Below, piece by piece: positions 1 through 7,793 of a stretch of 16,316 bases of DNA; position 1 is the stretch's first letter; each line of letters begins with the position of its first letter. The position numbers and the translations under genes are program-made. Source of the DNA: CAIOJG01 sp964477455 (GTDB lineage Bacteria > Patescibacteriota > Patescibacteriia > Magasanikbacterales > GWA2-37-8); contig CAYZHG010000057.1 in assembly GCA_964477455.1 (NCBI GenBank), forward strand, positions 1-16,316, in the 5' to 3' direction. The notes under the pieces were generated by a model. It was not told where the DNA came from, did no database searches, and saw only the letters and a program-made list of their open reading frames with translations.

Positions 1-1
1 G

Positions 2-655
2 CAGGCACAAGAACTTTTGAAGTTGGCAGAAGAATATAAAGTGAAATTCTTGGTCGGGCATATTGAAAGATTTAATCCGGCAGTTAAAAAAGTTAAACAA
101 ATGATTTTAGATAAAGAACTGGGAATTATTACCGCAATAATCGCGCGGCGAGTTGGTGGTTTTCCTCCCCAGATTAAAGATGTCAATATTTCAGTTGATT
201 TAGCTATACATGATATTGATATTGTAAATTATTTACTTGACGAATTACCGAAGGAAGTATTTTTAAATAAACAAAAAAATCTTATTGAAAAAAGAGAAGA
301 TTCTGTGGAATTTTTTTTGAAGTATCATAAAACATCGGCCTACATACAAGCTAACTGGATTACTCCAGTTAAAATAAGAAAGTTGACCATAACGGGAACA
401 GAAGGATATTTGGAAATGGATTATATTAGTCAGCAGATTGAATTCTATAAAAGTAATTATCAAAAATTTAAAGAAAGTGCCGATAGTTTTTCAGATTATG
501 TATTAAAATTTTTGGAACCAGACAAAATCGTTATTTCTGTATCGAAGAAAGAGCCTTTGACTGAGGAAATTACGTATTTTATTAATTCAGTCAAAAACGA
601 TGTAATAATAAACTCTCAATTTTCTGCAGACGCATTGAGGGTTGCCATAACTTAA
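2..655 (+). CDS. Gfo/Idh/MocA-family NAD(P)-dependent sugar dehydrogenase, C-terminal part (5' end outside the window)
   Basis: The reading frame is open from base 2, so the gene begins upstream; the TTG at 17 is an internal codon, not a start. About 217 residues are present against roughly 320-340 for the family, so most of the N-terminal Rossmann NAD(P)-binding domain is missing. Two family motifs are visible: GHIERFNPAV near the start, at the junction of the two domains, and VDLAIHDID about 60 residues in, which fits the active-site pattern D-x-x-x-H-x-x-D. The rest is the alpha/beta C-terminal domain. The gene ends 4 nt before a WlbB/WbpD-like acetyltransferase. That pairing is typical of nucleotide-activated 2,3-diamino-sugar pathways, where the dehydrogenase (WbpB/WlbA type) makes a 3-keto sugar. 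The exact substrate is inferred from context. A T8 run lies at about 310-317. Confidence 0.85.
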   Translation, partial: QAQELLKLAEEYKVKFLVGHIERFNPAVKKVKQMILDKELGIITAIIARRVGGFPPQIKDVNISVDLAIHDIDIVNYLLDELPKEVFLNKQKNLIEKREDSVEFFLKYHKTSAYIQANWITPVKIRKLTITGTEGYLEMDYISQQIEFYKSNYQKFKESADSFSDYVLKFLEPDKIVISVSKKEPLTEEITYFINSVKNDVIINSQFSADALRVAIT

Positions 656-659
656 TAGT

Positions 660-1178
660 ATGAATTATTTTATTCACGAAACAGCTGATGTATCTGCAAA
701 AGCAATTTTGGGCAATAATGTCAAAGTATGGAATTTGGCTCAAATAAGAGAAGGCGTTGTAGTGGGTGAAAATTCTATTATCAGCAAAAATGTTTATATT
801 GATTTTGGGGTCCATATTGGTAAGAATTGTAAGATTCAGAATAATAGTTCAATTTATCATGGTAGTACCGTAGAAGATGGAGTTTTTATTGGTCCGCATG
901 TTGTATTGACTAATGATAAAGTACCTCGGGCTATTAGCGCTGATGGCAGTCTAAAGAGTGGTAATGATTGGATTGTAGAAAAAATATATGTAAAATATGG
1001 TGCCTCGATTGGCGCACATTCGGTTGTTTTGCCTGGCATTATTGTGGGGAAGTTTGCTCTCGTTGGTGCGGGCTCAGTGGTTACCAAAGATGTACCTGAT
1101 TTTGGATTGGTGTATGGCAATCCAGCCAAACTCGTTGGGTTTGTGGATGAATTGGGAGATATGGTAAAAAAAATATAA
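660..1178 (+). CDS. Left-handed beta-helix N-acetyltransferase, WlbB/WbpD-like (UDP-amino-sugar 3-N-acetyltransferase)
   Basis: This 172-residue protein consists almost entirely of hexapeptide repeats (for example VKVWNLAQIREGVVVGENS, VHIGKNCKIQNNSSIYHG, ASIGAHSVVLPG), which form a trimeric left-handed beta-helix that binds acetyl-CoA. The stretch with NNSSIYHGSTVEDGVFIGP followed by a TN..PR motif closely resembles the WbpD/WlbB family, which acetylates the 3-amino group of UDP-2-acetamido-3-amino sugars. The ending VYGNPAKLVG is the usual C-terminal hexapeptide signature. The ATG at 660 lies 4 nt after the preceding stop and has no Shine-Dalgarno sequence. The neighbouring dehydrogenase supports a diacetylated-sugar pathway, but the required aminotransferase (WbpE/WlbC) is not in the window and may lie upstream. 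The acetyltransferase fold is secure; the precise sugar is inferred. Confidence 0.88.
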   Translation: MNYFIHETADVSAKAILGNNVKVWNLAQIREGVVVGENSIISKNVYIDFGVHIGKNCKIQNNSSIYHGSTVEDGVFIGPHVVLTNDKVPRAISADGSLKSGNDWIVEKIYVKYGASIGAHSVVLPGIIVGKFALVGAGSVVTKDVPDFGLVYGNPAKLVGFVDELGDMVKKI

Positions 1179-1180
1179 TT

Positions 1181-2308
1181 ATGACTCGTATTTTATTGGT
1201 TTCCCACTATACAGAAGTTCCTGGGGTTTTAGAAAAAATCACTGCTTTTTTGAAAAGGAAAGGATTTGTTACCTTTTTTATTTTGAATCCTCTTTATCCT
1301 AACTCTTCTCTAAAAACCATAGTTAAATCTCCAGAATCTGAAATTCAATTTAAAATATTTTGGCCGGTTCAGTATATTTTTGAAAGTTTAGTTACACTTA
1401 TCATGTTTAAAAAATTGGCGAAGACGGTAGGTAATTTTGAGTTGGCGATATGCTTTGATCCTTTATCTTTTGCTAATATTTTTATTTTTAAAAAAATCTA
1501 TGGAGTTAAAAAGGTGATTTATTATAATGTGGACTTTTCGACAAAGAGGTTCAAAAATTGGGCACTTAATTTTATATATTTAAAATTTAACAAGTGGGCT
1601 TATAAAAAAAGTACCTTTTTTTTGTATCTGACGGATTCGTTCACCGCAATTATCGACCCGTACGATAAATACAAAAGCAAAAGTTTTCTTTTGAGACATA
1701 CTAGTAGTGAGTATAGTCCGGTACAGCCGCTAAAAAAAATCCCTTTTTCTATAGTTTTTGCGGGAAGTTTATCGTATACAACTGACTTTACACAAGTAAT
1801 CGCGGGTCTTGAACTTTTAAAAAAAGACGGAGTTGATTTTGTTCTTGATGTATATGGCGATGGTGATCAGAAGGGGAAAATAGTGGCTCAGTTCCAGAAT
1901 TCAATCGTGAAAGATAGCGTACGTTTTATGGGGACAGTAGAGAACGATATCTTATTAAATGATATTTTGCCGCAGTATTTAATTGGGATTGCGCCTTATA
2001 TTTCTGAGGGCGAAAACGTGGAAACTAACCACATCTTTTTGTGTACAGATATCTCCACGAAGATGGTAGACTACATATCCCGAGGGTTGCCTGTAGTTTC
2101 TACGCACCTATGTCAGGCTTTCGAGGTGATTGAACATAACAAGTTTGGTTTTTTGACACACAGTCATAAGGAGTGGTATGTTGCGTTCAATAATTTACTT
2201 CTGGACACAGAAAAATATCAGGAATATTCATGTAATGCGCGTAACTATGCAAAAAATTATTCAGAAGAAGTAGTTCTGGTTCCGGTATTTAATAAAATTT
2301 TATTTTAA
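1181..2308 (+). CDS. Glycosyltransferase family 4-like protein (GT-B fold)
   Basis: The 375-residue protein has the GT4 layout. It opens with a beta strand, ILLVSHY, and a divergent N-terminal Rossmann domain. The C-terminal nucleotide-sugar-binding domain begins around residue 190 (FSIVFAGSLSYTTD) and continues with LDVYGDGDQKGKI, VRFMGTV, and TKMVDYISRGLPVVSTH, which corresponds to the GT4 E-x7-E region but lacks the usual glutamates. It has no signal peptide, so it should act at the cytoplasmic face on nucleotide-sugar donors. The ATG lies 2 nt after the acetyltransferase stop, so the two genes are almost certainly cotranscribed. The atypical catalytic segment makes the donor unpredictable. 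Confidence 0.8.
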   Translation: MTRILLVSHYTEVPGVLEKITAFLKRKGFVTFFILNPLYPNSSLKTIVKSPESEIQFKIFWPVQYIFESLVTLIMFKKLAKTVGNFELAICFDPLSFANIFIFKKIYGVKKVIYYNVDFSTKRFKNWALNFIYLKFNKWAYKKSTFFLYLTDSFTAIIDPYDKYKSKSFLLRHTSSEYSPVQPLKKIPFSIVFAGSLSYTTDFTQVIAGLELLKKDGVDFVLDVYGDGDQKGKIVAQFQNSIVKDSVRFMGTVENDILLNDILPQYLIGIAPYISEGENVETNHIFLCTDISTKMVDYISRGLPVVSTHLCQAFEVIEHNKFGFLTHSHKEWYVAFNNLLLDTEKYQEYSCNARNYAKNYSEEVVLVPVFNKILF

Positions 2309-2324
2309 AATTGTAGTATATTTT

Positions 2325-3128
2325 ATGTTTGATCAATCAAAGGAAAAAAATTCACCAGAATTGTGGGACAAAATTTTTAAGCCTAGGAATGAGCTACTAG
2401 ACCTGTATGATTTAAGAAAAGAAGAATTGTCCATGGTGTATGAGAGAATGGAAAAAATTTTATTGGATAAATTTGGTAGTTTAAAGGGTTTAAAAGTTGT
2501 CGAAGTGGGGGCTGGAAGGGGGGTTTGTAGCGCATTGTTGGCCAAAAAAGGGGCAGAAATATATATCTTGGATTATTCAGAAAATGCTTTACAGCAAAGT
2601 CGGAATTTTTTTGTTCATAATGGTTTGGAAGCGCATTTTATTAATTCTAATGCGCTTGACTTAAAGAGCGACCTTTTGTCTAATTTTGATATATCCCTGT
2701 CATTTGGTTTGGCTGAACATTTTAGGGGTGAATCAAGAAAACAAATTATTAAGAGCCATTTTCTTCTTTTAAAAAAGGGCGGAGTTAGTTTTATTAGTGT
2801 ACCGAATAAGTACTGTATTCCTTATAGAATATTTAAATCTGTTGCTGAATTTTTGAAGGCTTGGACGGTTGGTGAAGAGTATCCATTTTCTAGAAAGGAA
2901 CTAAAAGAGATTGCGATGTCGAGTGGCTTAGTTGGCGATTGTTTTTTTACTGCCAACAGTATATATAGCTCACTTGGATTTTTAAATCCAAAATTGGCTT
3001 ATTATTATTATTTTAACAAGAAACCAGTCATAACTAAAGAAAAAATTAAAAAATTAAAAAAAGAAAAAGGTACCTTTTTGGATGAATATTTGGCGTATGC
3101 TTTAATTTTAGTTGGTATTAGAAAATGA
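2325..3128 (+). CDS. Class I SAM-dependent methyltransferase
   Basis: The protein has 267 residues. The glycine-rich SAM-binding motif I is VVEVGAGRGVCSALLAKKG at about residues 58-76, and the acidic end of strand 2, ILDYSENAL, follows at about 81-89. LSFGLAEHF at about 125-133 matches the post-motif that usually reads D..(V/A).EH in this superfamily, and LLKKGG precedes strand 5. The pattern matches the Methyltransf_11/23 type. It sits between two glycosyltransferases, so modification of a sugar or lipid-linked glycan is plausible, but the acceptor cannot be read from the sequence. The gene starts 16 nt after the preceding stop without a Shine-Dalgarno sequence. A G6 run lies inside motif I. 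Confidence 0.82.
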   Translation: MFDQSKEKNSPELWDKIFKPRNELLDLYDLRKEELSMVYERMEKILLDKFGSLKGLKVVEVGAGRGVCSALLAKKGAEIYILDYSENALQQSRNFFVHNGLEAHFINSNALDLKSDLLSNFDISLSFGLAEHFRGESRKQIIKSHFLLLKKGGVSFISVPNKYCIPYRIFKSVAEFLKAWTVGEEYPFSRKELKEIAMSSGLVGDCFFTANSIYSSLGFLNPKLAYYYYFNKKPVITKEKIKKLKKEKGTFLDEYLAYALILVGIRK

Positions 3129-3176
3129 TTTTATCGATATCGCAAATTATGTTCGTTAAAATATGTGTAATTGTTT

Positions 3177-4418
3177 ATGGAATTTGATTTTAAGAAAAAT
3201 ATATTTTTAGTCACATCTCATTTTTCTCCCAGAAAGGGGGGGGTGGAGACGGGCAGTACGCAATATTTAGATTTTGCAGAGACGAACCGAGGGCTAAAAT
3301 TTGTCGTTTTAACATATGAAAGTAGACATAAGGATCAGTTCATCGACTATTGGCAAAACTCAAAAGTGATTAGGGTTAAAGTTCCTTTAAGGATATTAAC
3401 GTTTATGATAGGAGCAGAGAGCGTAAGTACGCTGGATAGTTTCTTCAAGAAAATAATGTTTGTTTTTTTACACGTCTTTTTTCTTCTGAAAGGGGCTATT
3501 TCAAATTGGAAAGAGCTCAAGAAAACAGATATTATATTTGCCAACGGTGCTATTGTCGAAAGTATCGCTGCTTACATCCTGTCTTTGGCCAGCAGAAAAA
3601 AATTGATTATTCGGTGGCATGTGCAAATTAAAAATTCCATACTCAATTTTCCTATAAGGATCATTCTTCGCCTCTGTCTCAGAAGGGCCACTAAAATAGG
3701 TGCAAATGATGAGAACACCAAGGATGAATTAATTGAGATTGGTGACATTAATAACAAAAATAAGGTATTTGTAAGTAAAAATCCAGTAGACACCGAAGTT
3801 TTCTATCCTGTCGCTGAAAAAGCAGCAAGGGGGAAGCTTGATCTGCCTGATAATAAAATTATAGTTTTGTTCGCTGCTATTTTTAATAAAACAAAATTAT
3901 GTGATTTATTAATTGAGACGGCGCATAAAGTAATAGAAAGTGACAAAGATTTTCTTTTTATTTTTATTGGAGGCGGGCCAATGGAAGATGAAATTATTAA
4001 ATTAGAAAAATTATTTCCCCAAAATATTAAATTTATTCGTGGACTTCTTTCACAAAGTATTCTTAGTGACTATATAAACGCCGTGAATATAGTTTTTGGT
4101 TGTGCTGGTATGTTTTTCCCGGGCAGATTGGTTTTGGAATCTTTGGCCTGTGGTGTTCCGGTGTTGTTACCAAATATCGTTGCATCGCATTACTTAAGGG
4201 GGGAAAAAATTGAACCAAAATTTAAAATACAACTTCCACATATTTTTTTGGTTAATCCAAAGTCTGATTATATATCAAGCCATTTGTTACAAAAAAAAAT
4301 AGAGATACAAAATTTTAGATCCCAAAAAAACATGAATGAGTCGGCACGTGGATTTATCCTCGAAAACTATAGCATACCTAAACTTCTTAAAAATGAAATT
4401 AAGGAATTTACATGTTGA
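3177..4418 (+). CDS. Glycosyltransferase family 4 protein with a G8 tract in its N-terminal motif
   Basis: The protein has about 413 residues. The N-terminal domain opens with FLVTSHFSPRKGGVET, the canonical GT4 beginning in which GG precedes the first helix. A hydrophobic stretch around residues 85-100 may contact the membrane. The C-terminal domain begins with IIVLFAAIF and includes FLFIFIGGGPMEDE, IKFIRGLLSQ and the donor-site segment FPGRLVLESLACGVPVLLPN, which keeps one glutamate of the E-x7-E motif. I chose the ATG at 3177 over a TTG at 3171 that directly follows an in-frame stop. The GG codons are written as a run of eight G at 3236-3243, where slippage would shift the frame early in the gene. 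An A9 run lies near 4291-4299. Confidence 0.85.
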   Translation: MEFDFKKNIFLVTSHFSPRKGGVETGSTQYLDFAETNRGLKFVVLTYESRHKDQFIDYWQNSKVIRVKVPLRILTFMIGAESVSTLDSFFKKIMFVFLHVFFLLKGAISNWKELKKTDIIFANGAIVESIAAYILSLASRKKLIIRWHVQIKNSILNFPIRIILRLCLRRATKIGANDENTKDELIEIGDINNKNKVFVSKNPVDTEVFYPVAEKAARGKLDLPDNKIIVLFAAIFNKTKLCDLLIETAHKVIESDKDFLFIFIGGGPMEDEIIKLEKLFPQNIKFIRGLLSQSILSDYINAVNIVFGCAGMFFPGRLVLESLACGVPVLLPNIVASHYLRGEKIEPKFKIQLPHIFLVNPKSDYISSHLLQKKIEIQNFRSQKNMNESARGFILENYSIPKLLKNEIKEFTC

Positions 4419-4462
4419 TTTCTTTTGATAAAGTAGTAGTTACTTAAGGTAAGACATAGCGT

Positions 4463-6784
4463 ATGATATTTTTCTTAAAAAAGTTGCTGAGTTCAGGGAA
4501 AATGAAGCGATATTTTTTTGAACATAAAGTTTTTTGCTTGATAGTTATTTTTCTAATTATGTTGCCTTTTTTTTGGTTTCCTAAAAATTCTTATCTATTG
4601 GGAGACGATGATACAGGTTTATCATATTATGAACCACTTGGTTCATTAATTAATTTTTCTTCTGTTTGGTATTCCGCTGATGCGTTGCCTCGAAATGGCC
4701 CTACAATCGGTTCCGAAGCAATGTTTGCTTTTTTGTTGTATATTATTAAACTTATTACGTTTGGCATGATAAATCTTCAGGCGTTATCGTTTGGTTTCAT
4801 CCTGTCTGTTTCATTTATTTATATTGTAAAAATTTTAAAACTTTTGAATGAGGAAAAAGAACCTCTTGCATACTATGTTGCTGGATTATTTTATTGTCTC
4901 TCTCCTTATTTTACAGTAGTTGAATACTACTACCTCTTACCCTCAACATTTGTTATCGTGGTTGCGCCCATTTTAACTTTTTGTTTATTGAAGTCTATTA
5001 AGACAGAGTCAAACAAATATATAATTATTGGTGCTATTGTGTCTTTATTTTTCTCTCGAGTGTTGTTTACGCCAGTATTCATAAACTTTTTTGCGTTTCT
5101 ATTTATATTTTGTCTCCTTCAAACTTACTTTTCCTCTGATGGGTCAAAAAAAATTGGTAAAGCAATTTTATATTTTTTAAAAATGACATTATGTATTTTG
5201 TTTATTAACGCAATGATTTTTATTCCACTTTTTCAATCTTTTTTAAGTTCTGCTGATAATTCGCTTAGCGCTAGTATTTTAGACAGGACCCAGAAAAAAT
5301 ATTTAATGGTAGCTGATCTTACAAAAGAGTTTAATATAAATAAAATAAGCGATTTTTTTACAAATTCGTTTCCGGATGAAATTTCTAAAGCTCAGGGGTT
5401 TAGAAATTATGCGGTTTATGAAGACTATTATAATAAAGTCTTGCCCTCCATGTATACGCTGGGGGCGTTTCTTTTTTTAGGACTACTCCTGTTGTCTCGG
5501 AAGAAATGGATTATTGTGTTGCCAGTAATTTCAATGTTTATTTTATCTTCTCTATTTTTGTTTGTGGATATATTTGATTTTTTTAAACGGTTTTATGTAT
5601 TTCTGATGCTTAATACAGCAATTTTTAACATGAACCGTTATCCATCAATGAAATTTCATATTCCGTTTATTTTTTATTACTCGCTTCTAATTGGGTTAGT
5701 ATTTTCTTTTTTGTTCAAAAAAATAAAACCTAAATTTGTAATATATATTTTTGCTTTTTTTGTGGTTGTAATTGGGGTGACCAATTACTGTTTATTAAGT
5801 GGAAATATTTTTACAGATAAATTAAAACCAACTAATACAGCGCGTGCAATGGATTTTAATGATGATTATAAAAAATTGGTATCAGATTTTTCTTCTTATG
5901 TCCACGATGACGCAAAATTATTATTGTTTCCTTTGGGCTACGGCTACGGGGCTTTTATCCCGGGAAAAGATAGCACACAAGTATATCGGTCAACTGTAAC
6001 TGGATTTAAAAGTTTTACAGGTTATAATCTATTGGGAAATTTAGCTGTATTTGGTTCAACATTGGACAGATCTCTGTTACTATTTGCACAAAAATACTAT
6101 TTTAAAAACGATCTTAACATTTTTTATTCCATTGCCAATAAATTAAATATTAAGTATATTATATATTCCAAAGATCTTTCATCTTTAAGAAAGTACGCTG
6201 AGATACTACCTGGTTCAACCTATAACAATAAAAATTATTATAGTATCCTAAAAAATGACGAGCCCGTTTATGAAAATAACGGATATGCGATTTACAAAAT
6301 AAAAAATTACGATTCTGTCTCACAATTTACCACTAATGATCCTAGTACGGAAGTACACTTTAATAAAATATCCGATTTCATGTATTTATTAAAAATTAGA
6401 ACATCCCATGCGGATAATCTAGTTTTGCATGAGGGTTTTTCTAATCTATGGAATGTCTATAAAATTAATGAAGCAGATTTTGATTGTCTTAACACCACAA
6501 ATTATGCTAAGGACTACCCCCGTATTTTCGAATGTCAACATGTCCATAATAATATTGAAGGCAATTTGCGATTAGCAACTATGCTCTCATTGCCAAGATA
6601 TAATTTTTTACATGAAAAATACGATGATTACCTAAATAGCTGGAGCATAGATTCTGATGGTGAATTTATCTATCTAGTAGTAATTATGGACGGACAAAAA
6701 TATTATTTGTTGGGTATCGCCCTTACGTTAGCCGTTTTTTTGAGTTTTAGCGTGTATCTTATTAGGGGTGCTAGAAAAAAGTAA
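4463..6784 (+). CDS. Large GT-C/YfhO-like polytopic membrane protein
   Basis: The 773-residue protein has about a dozen hydrophobic segments between residues 20 and 445. After the first helix comes an external loop with GDDDTGLSYYEP (D48-D50), the kind of acidic first-loop motif seen in GT-C lipid-linked-sugar glycosyltransferases. FYCLSPYFTVVEYYYLLP occupies the position where the paralogue at 9938 has NPFVYERFMAGH. The last 300 residues form an external domain (LNIKYIIYSKDLSS, NNGYAIYKIKN, LVLHEGFSNLWNVYKI) typical of YfhO-like proteins, followed by a final helix at about 750-768 and a basic tail. The likely role is transfer of a sugar from a polyprenyl carrier onto an envelope glycan or protein. 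Family placement is by pattern only. It ends the glycan cluster. A weak AAGG lies 13 nt upstream of the ATG. Confidence 0.72.
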   Translation: MIFFLKKLLSSGKMKRYFFEHKVFCLIVIFLIMLPFFWFPKNSYLLGDDDTGLSYYEPLGSLINFSSVWYSADALPRNGPTIGSEAMFAFLLYIIKLITFGMINLQALSFGFILSVSFIYIVKILKLLNEEKEPLAYYVAGLFYCLSPYFTVVEYYYLLPSTFVIVVAPILTFCLLKSIKTESNKYIIIGAIVSLFFSRVLFTPVFINFFAFLFIFCLLQTYFSSDGSKKIGKAILYFLKMTLCILFINAMIFIPLFQSFLSSADNSLSASILDRTQKKYLMVADLTKEFNINKISDFFTNSFPDEISKAQGFRNYAVYEDYYNKVLPSMYTLGAFLFLGLLLLSRKKWIIVLPVISMFILSSLFLFVDIFDFFKRFYVFLMLNTAIFNMNRYPSMKFHIPFIFYYSLLIGLVFSFLFKKIKPKFVIYIFAFFVVVIGVTNYCLLSGNIFTDKLKPTNTARAMDFNDDYKKLVSDFSSYVHDDAKLLLFPLGYGYGAFIPGKDSTQVYRSTVTGFKSFTGYNLLGNLAVFGSTLDRSLLLFAQKYYFKNDLNIFYSIANKLNIKYIIYSKDLSSLRKYAEILPGSTYNNKNYYSILKNDEPVYENNGYAIYKIKNYDSVSQFTTNDPSTEVHFNKISDFMYLLKIRTSHADNLVLHEGFSNLWNVYKINEADFDCLNTTNYAKDYPRIFECQHVHNNIEGNLRLATMLSLPRYNFLHEKYDDYLNSWSIDSDGEFIYLVVIMDGQKYYLLGIALTLAVFLSFSVYLIRGARKK

Positions 6785-7019
6785 CACCTTATTAGTAGAG
6801 TTTCCCACCAACCCCATCATTTTAATGAACGTATATCCCAGATATCTCAATCCATTACGAGTCGCCTCCAAACGTTCGTGACTGTGAGCCCAGTTTCCGG
6901 TAAGTATCTTGCTATGCAAACACCCGTTCAATTACAAATCATTGTTTGTAAATTCGTTCATTAAAATTATTAGTTCGATATTTTTGTAAGTTTGTGCGTG
7001 AACACTTTTGAGAGATTCC
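6785..7019. other. Gene-free stretch with an inverted repeat, part of a decayed region
   Basis: No coding sequence is recognisable here. A reading frame is open on the minus strand at 6728-6931, but I do not recognise its product and it runs into the end of the preceding gene. A 13-bp inverted repeat (6819-6831 and 6955-6967) encloses most of the stretch, with a smaller hairpin (TTACAAA/TTTGTAA) near 6932-6951. The stretch lies directly downstream, in transposon orientation, of the IS30-like fragment and probably includes its decayed 3' end. Confidence 0.5.
6819..6967. repeat. 13-bp perfect inverted repeat enclosing 149 bp
   Basis: ATTTTAATGAACG at 6819-6831 is repeated exactly as its reverse complement at 6955-6967. 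No target-site duplication is evident outside the arms. It could be the terminal repeats of a small MITE-like remnant or of a deleted insertion sequence. Chance cannot be excluded in such AT-rich DNA, although the TGAACG core is not low-complexity. Confidence 0.5.
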
Positions 7020-7139
7020 TCAATATATATCTTTAGGGATATGCTGCCTGATCAGTCCGTTGGTATTTTCCATTTTATTTTTTTGCCAGGAACAGTACGG
7101 ATCACAGAAGTAAGTATCAACATTCCAAATTAAAATCTG
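7020..7139 (-). pseudogene. IS30-family transposase fragment (DDE domain)
   Basis: Read on the minus strand from 7139, about 39 codons before a TGA give WNVDTYFCDPYCSWQ, then MENTNGLIRQHIPK. This matches the conserved IS30 block in which CDPY.SW is followed by the catalytic glutamate in ENtNGLIRq.(f/i)PK. A full IS30 transposase has about 300-400 residues, so nearly all of it is gone. The frame ends where the family normally continues with an FxxV segment, so a premature stop or frameshift is likely. The upstream side is cut off at the junction with an oppositely oriented transposase fragment at about 7133. It is non-functional. Confidence 0.7.
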
Positions 7140-7336
7140 TTAACGGGTTTAAATCTTTTAGAGGTGCTAAAAGATTTCTTAATGCTTACGTCCTGCGAAG
7201 ACGCACAAAACCGTTTACCGATTGCCGAGGTAAATTTAAACATCTTAATGGAAAATGTTTGTTGGGAATGACAATTAAAAAACAGGCTAAGTGGCCTGAA
7301 ATTCTGATTGAAAAAGCACTTAAAAGTAAACGGTAA
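7133..7336 (+). pseudogene. C-terminal fragment of a second DDE-type transposase (family uncertain)
   Basis: About 67 codons on the plus strand, ending at TAA 7334-7336, read VNGFKSFRGAKRFLNAYVL, then TDCRGKFKHLNGK and a basic helical end. The pattern F.SF..A.RFL followed by a short arm and LNGK is what I expect at the C-terminus of IS6/integrase-like DDE transposases, where the last motif usually reads (L)nGkTP. No start codon or upstream catalytic domain is present, and the frame meets the IS30-like fragment at about 7133-7139. The orientation is opposite to that fragment, which suggests nested or rearranged insertions. The family assignment is tentative. Confidence 0.42.
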
Positions 7337-7373
7337 CCACGAGAGGTATGGAGCCATCCATAAAATATAATCA

Positions 7374-7718
7374 TTAATTTCTATCCATTTGAATTCGTAA
7401 AATCTCTATTAGTTGTCGATATGAATTATCAAAACTAATTTTCTTACTCCATGCCCATTCTTCGTGTTTCATTAGACTATACTTCTCTGCATCTCTGAAT
7501 AAACTTATGATACCAGCCGCCAAAGTTTCAGAGTTTTTCCGTGTTACAATCAAACCAGTCTTTTCATTCCCTACACTATCCTTCAAACCATGAGCATTAT
7601 AGGCCACGGTTGGTATTCCTTGGTTGACCGCATCAATAACCCGATTAGTCCTATTTTCTATTAACTTCACAACCATTATACCATATCCATCTTGATAGTT
7701 ACCAGCCACTATTTGCAT
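7374..7718 (-). pseudogene. Glycosyltransferase family 4 C-terminal fragment
   Basis: The 114 codons encode only the end of a GT4 enzyme: DGYGIMVV, then VIDAVNQGIPTVAYNAHGLKD, the family's donor-site block (E-x-n-x-x-G-T-P-x-V-A-Y-N-x-x-G-L-x-D-S-V), then EKTGLIV and a final helix. A complete family member has about 350-400 residues, so roughly the first 260 are absent. About eight extra residues separate DGYG from the GIPTVA block compared with the usual spacing, and the expected glutamate is replaced, consistent with decay. The frame stays open for about 19 codons upstream of the ATG, through a 23-bp palindrome, but that part is not GT-like. It is oriented against all nearby genes and is probably a relic of a former glycan gene. 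Confidence 0.68.
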
Positions 7719-7739
7719 TACAACAAATTTTGTTGTAAT
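7717..7739. repeat. 23-bp near-perfect palindrome
   Basis: The arm ATTACAACAAA (7717-7727) and its exact reverse complement TTTGTTGTAAT (7729-7739) are separated by a single T. It lies exactly at the broken 5' end of the GT4 fragment and 54 bp before the start of the next operon. The compact dyad is better suited to binding a dimeric protein, or to being a recombination scar, than to folding as an RNA terminator: the stem is AT-rich and no loop is available. Confidence 0.6.
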
Positions 7740-7793
7740 ATTAAATAGAAATTTTTTACTAATAGGATAAATATTTTATAAACTCATAAATCT

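Noticed and set aside
857..1129. Minus-strand open frame antisense to the acetyltransferase
   Set aside because: It is a shadow produced by the repetitive hexapeptide coding sequence; the plus-strand protein is clearly real.
2328..2341. Small dyad TTTGAT-CA-ATCAAA at the start of the methyltransferase gene
   Set aside because: It is short, AT-rich and inside coding sequence; such dyads are expected by chance here.
2514..2523. G6 run in the methyltransferase and another near 4198-4203 as phase-variation tracts
   Set aside because: They are short and explained by glycine or neighbouring codons; only the G8 tract is long enough to merit attention.
6728..6931. Minus-strand open frame of 67 codons overlapping the end of the 773-residue gene
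   Set aside because: The product is not recognisable, part of it is antisense to a secure gene, and it lies within the decayed region. I could not tie it to a transposase.
7130..7374. Minus-strand open frames over the plus-strand transposase fragment
   Set aside because: They are antisense to the frame that shows transposase-like motifs and have no recognisable features.
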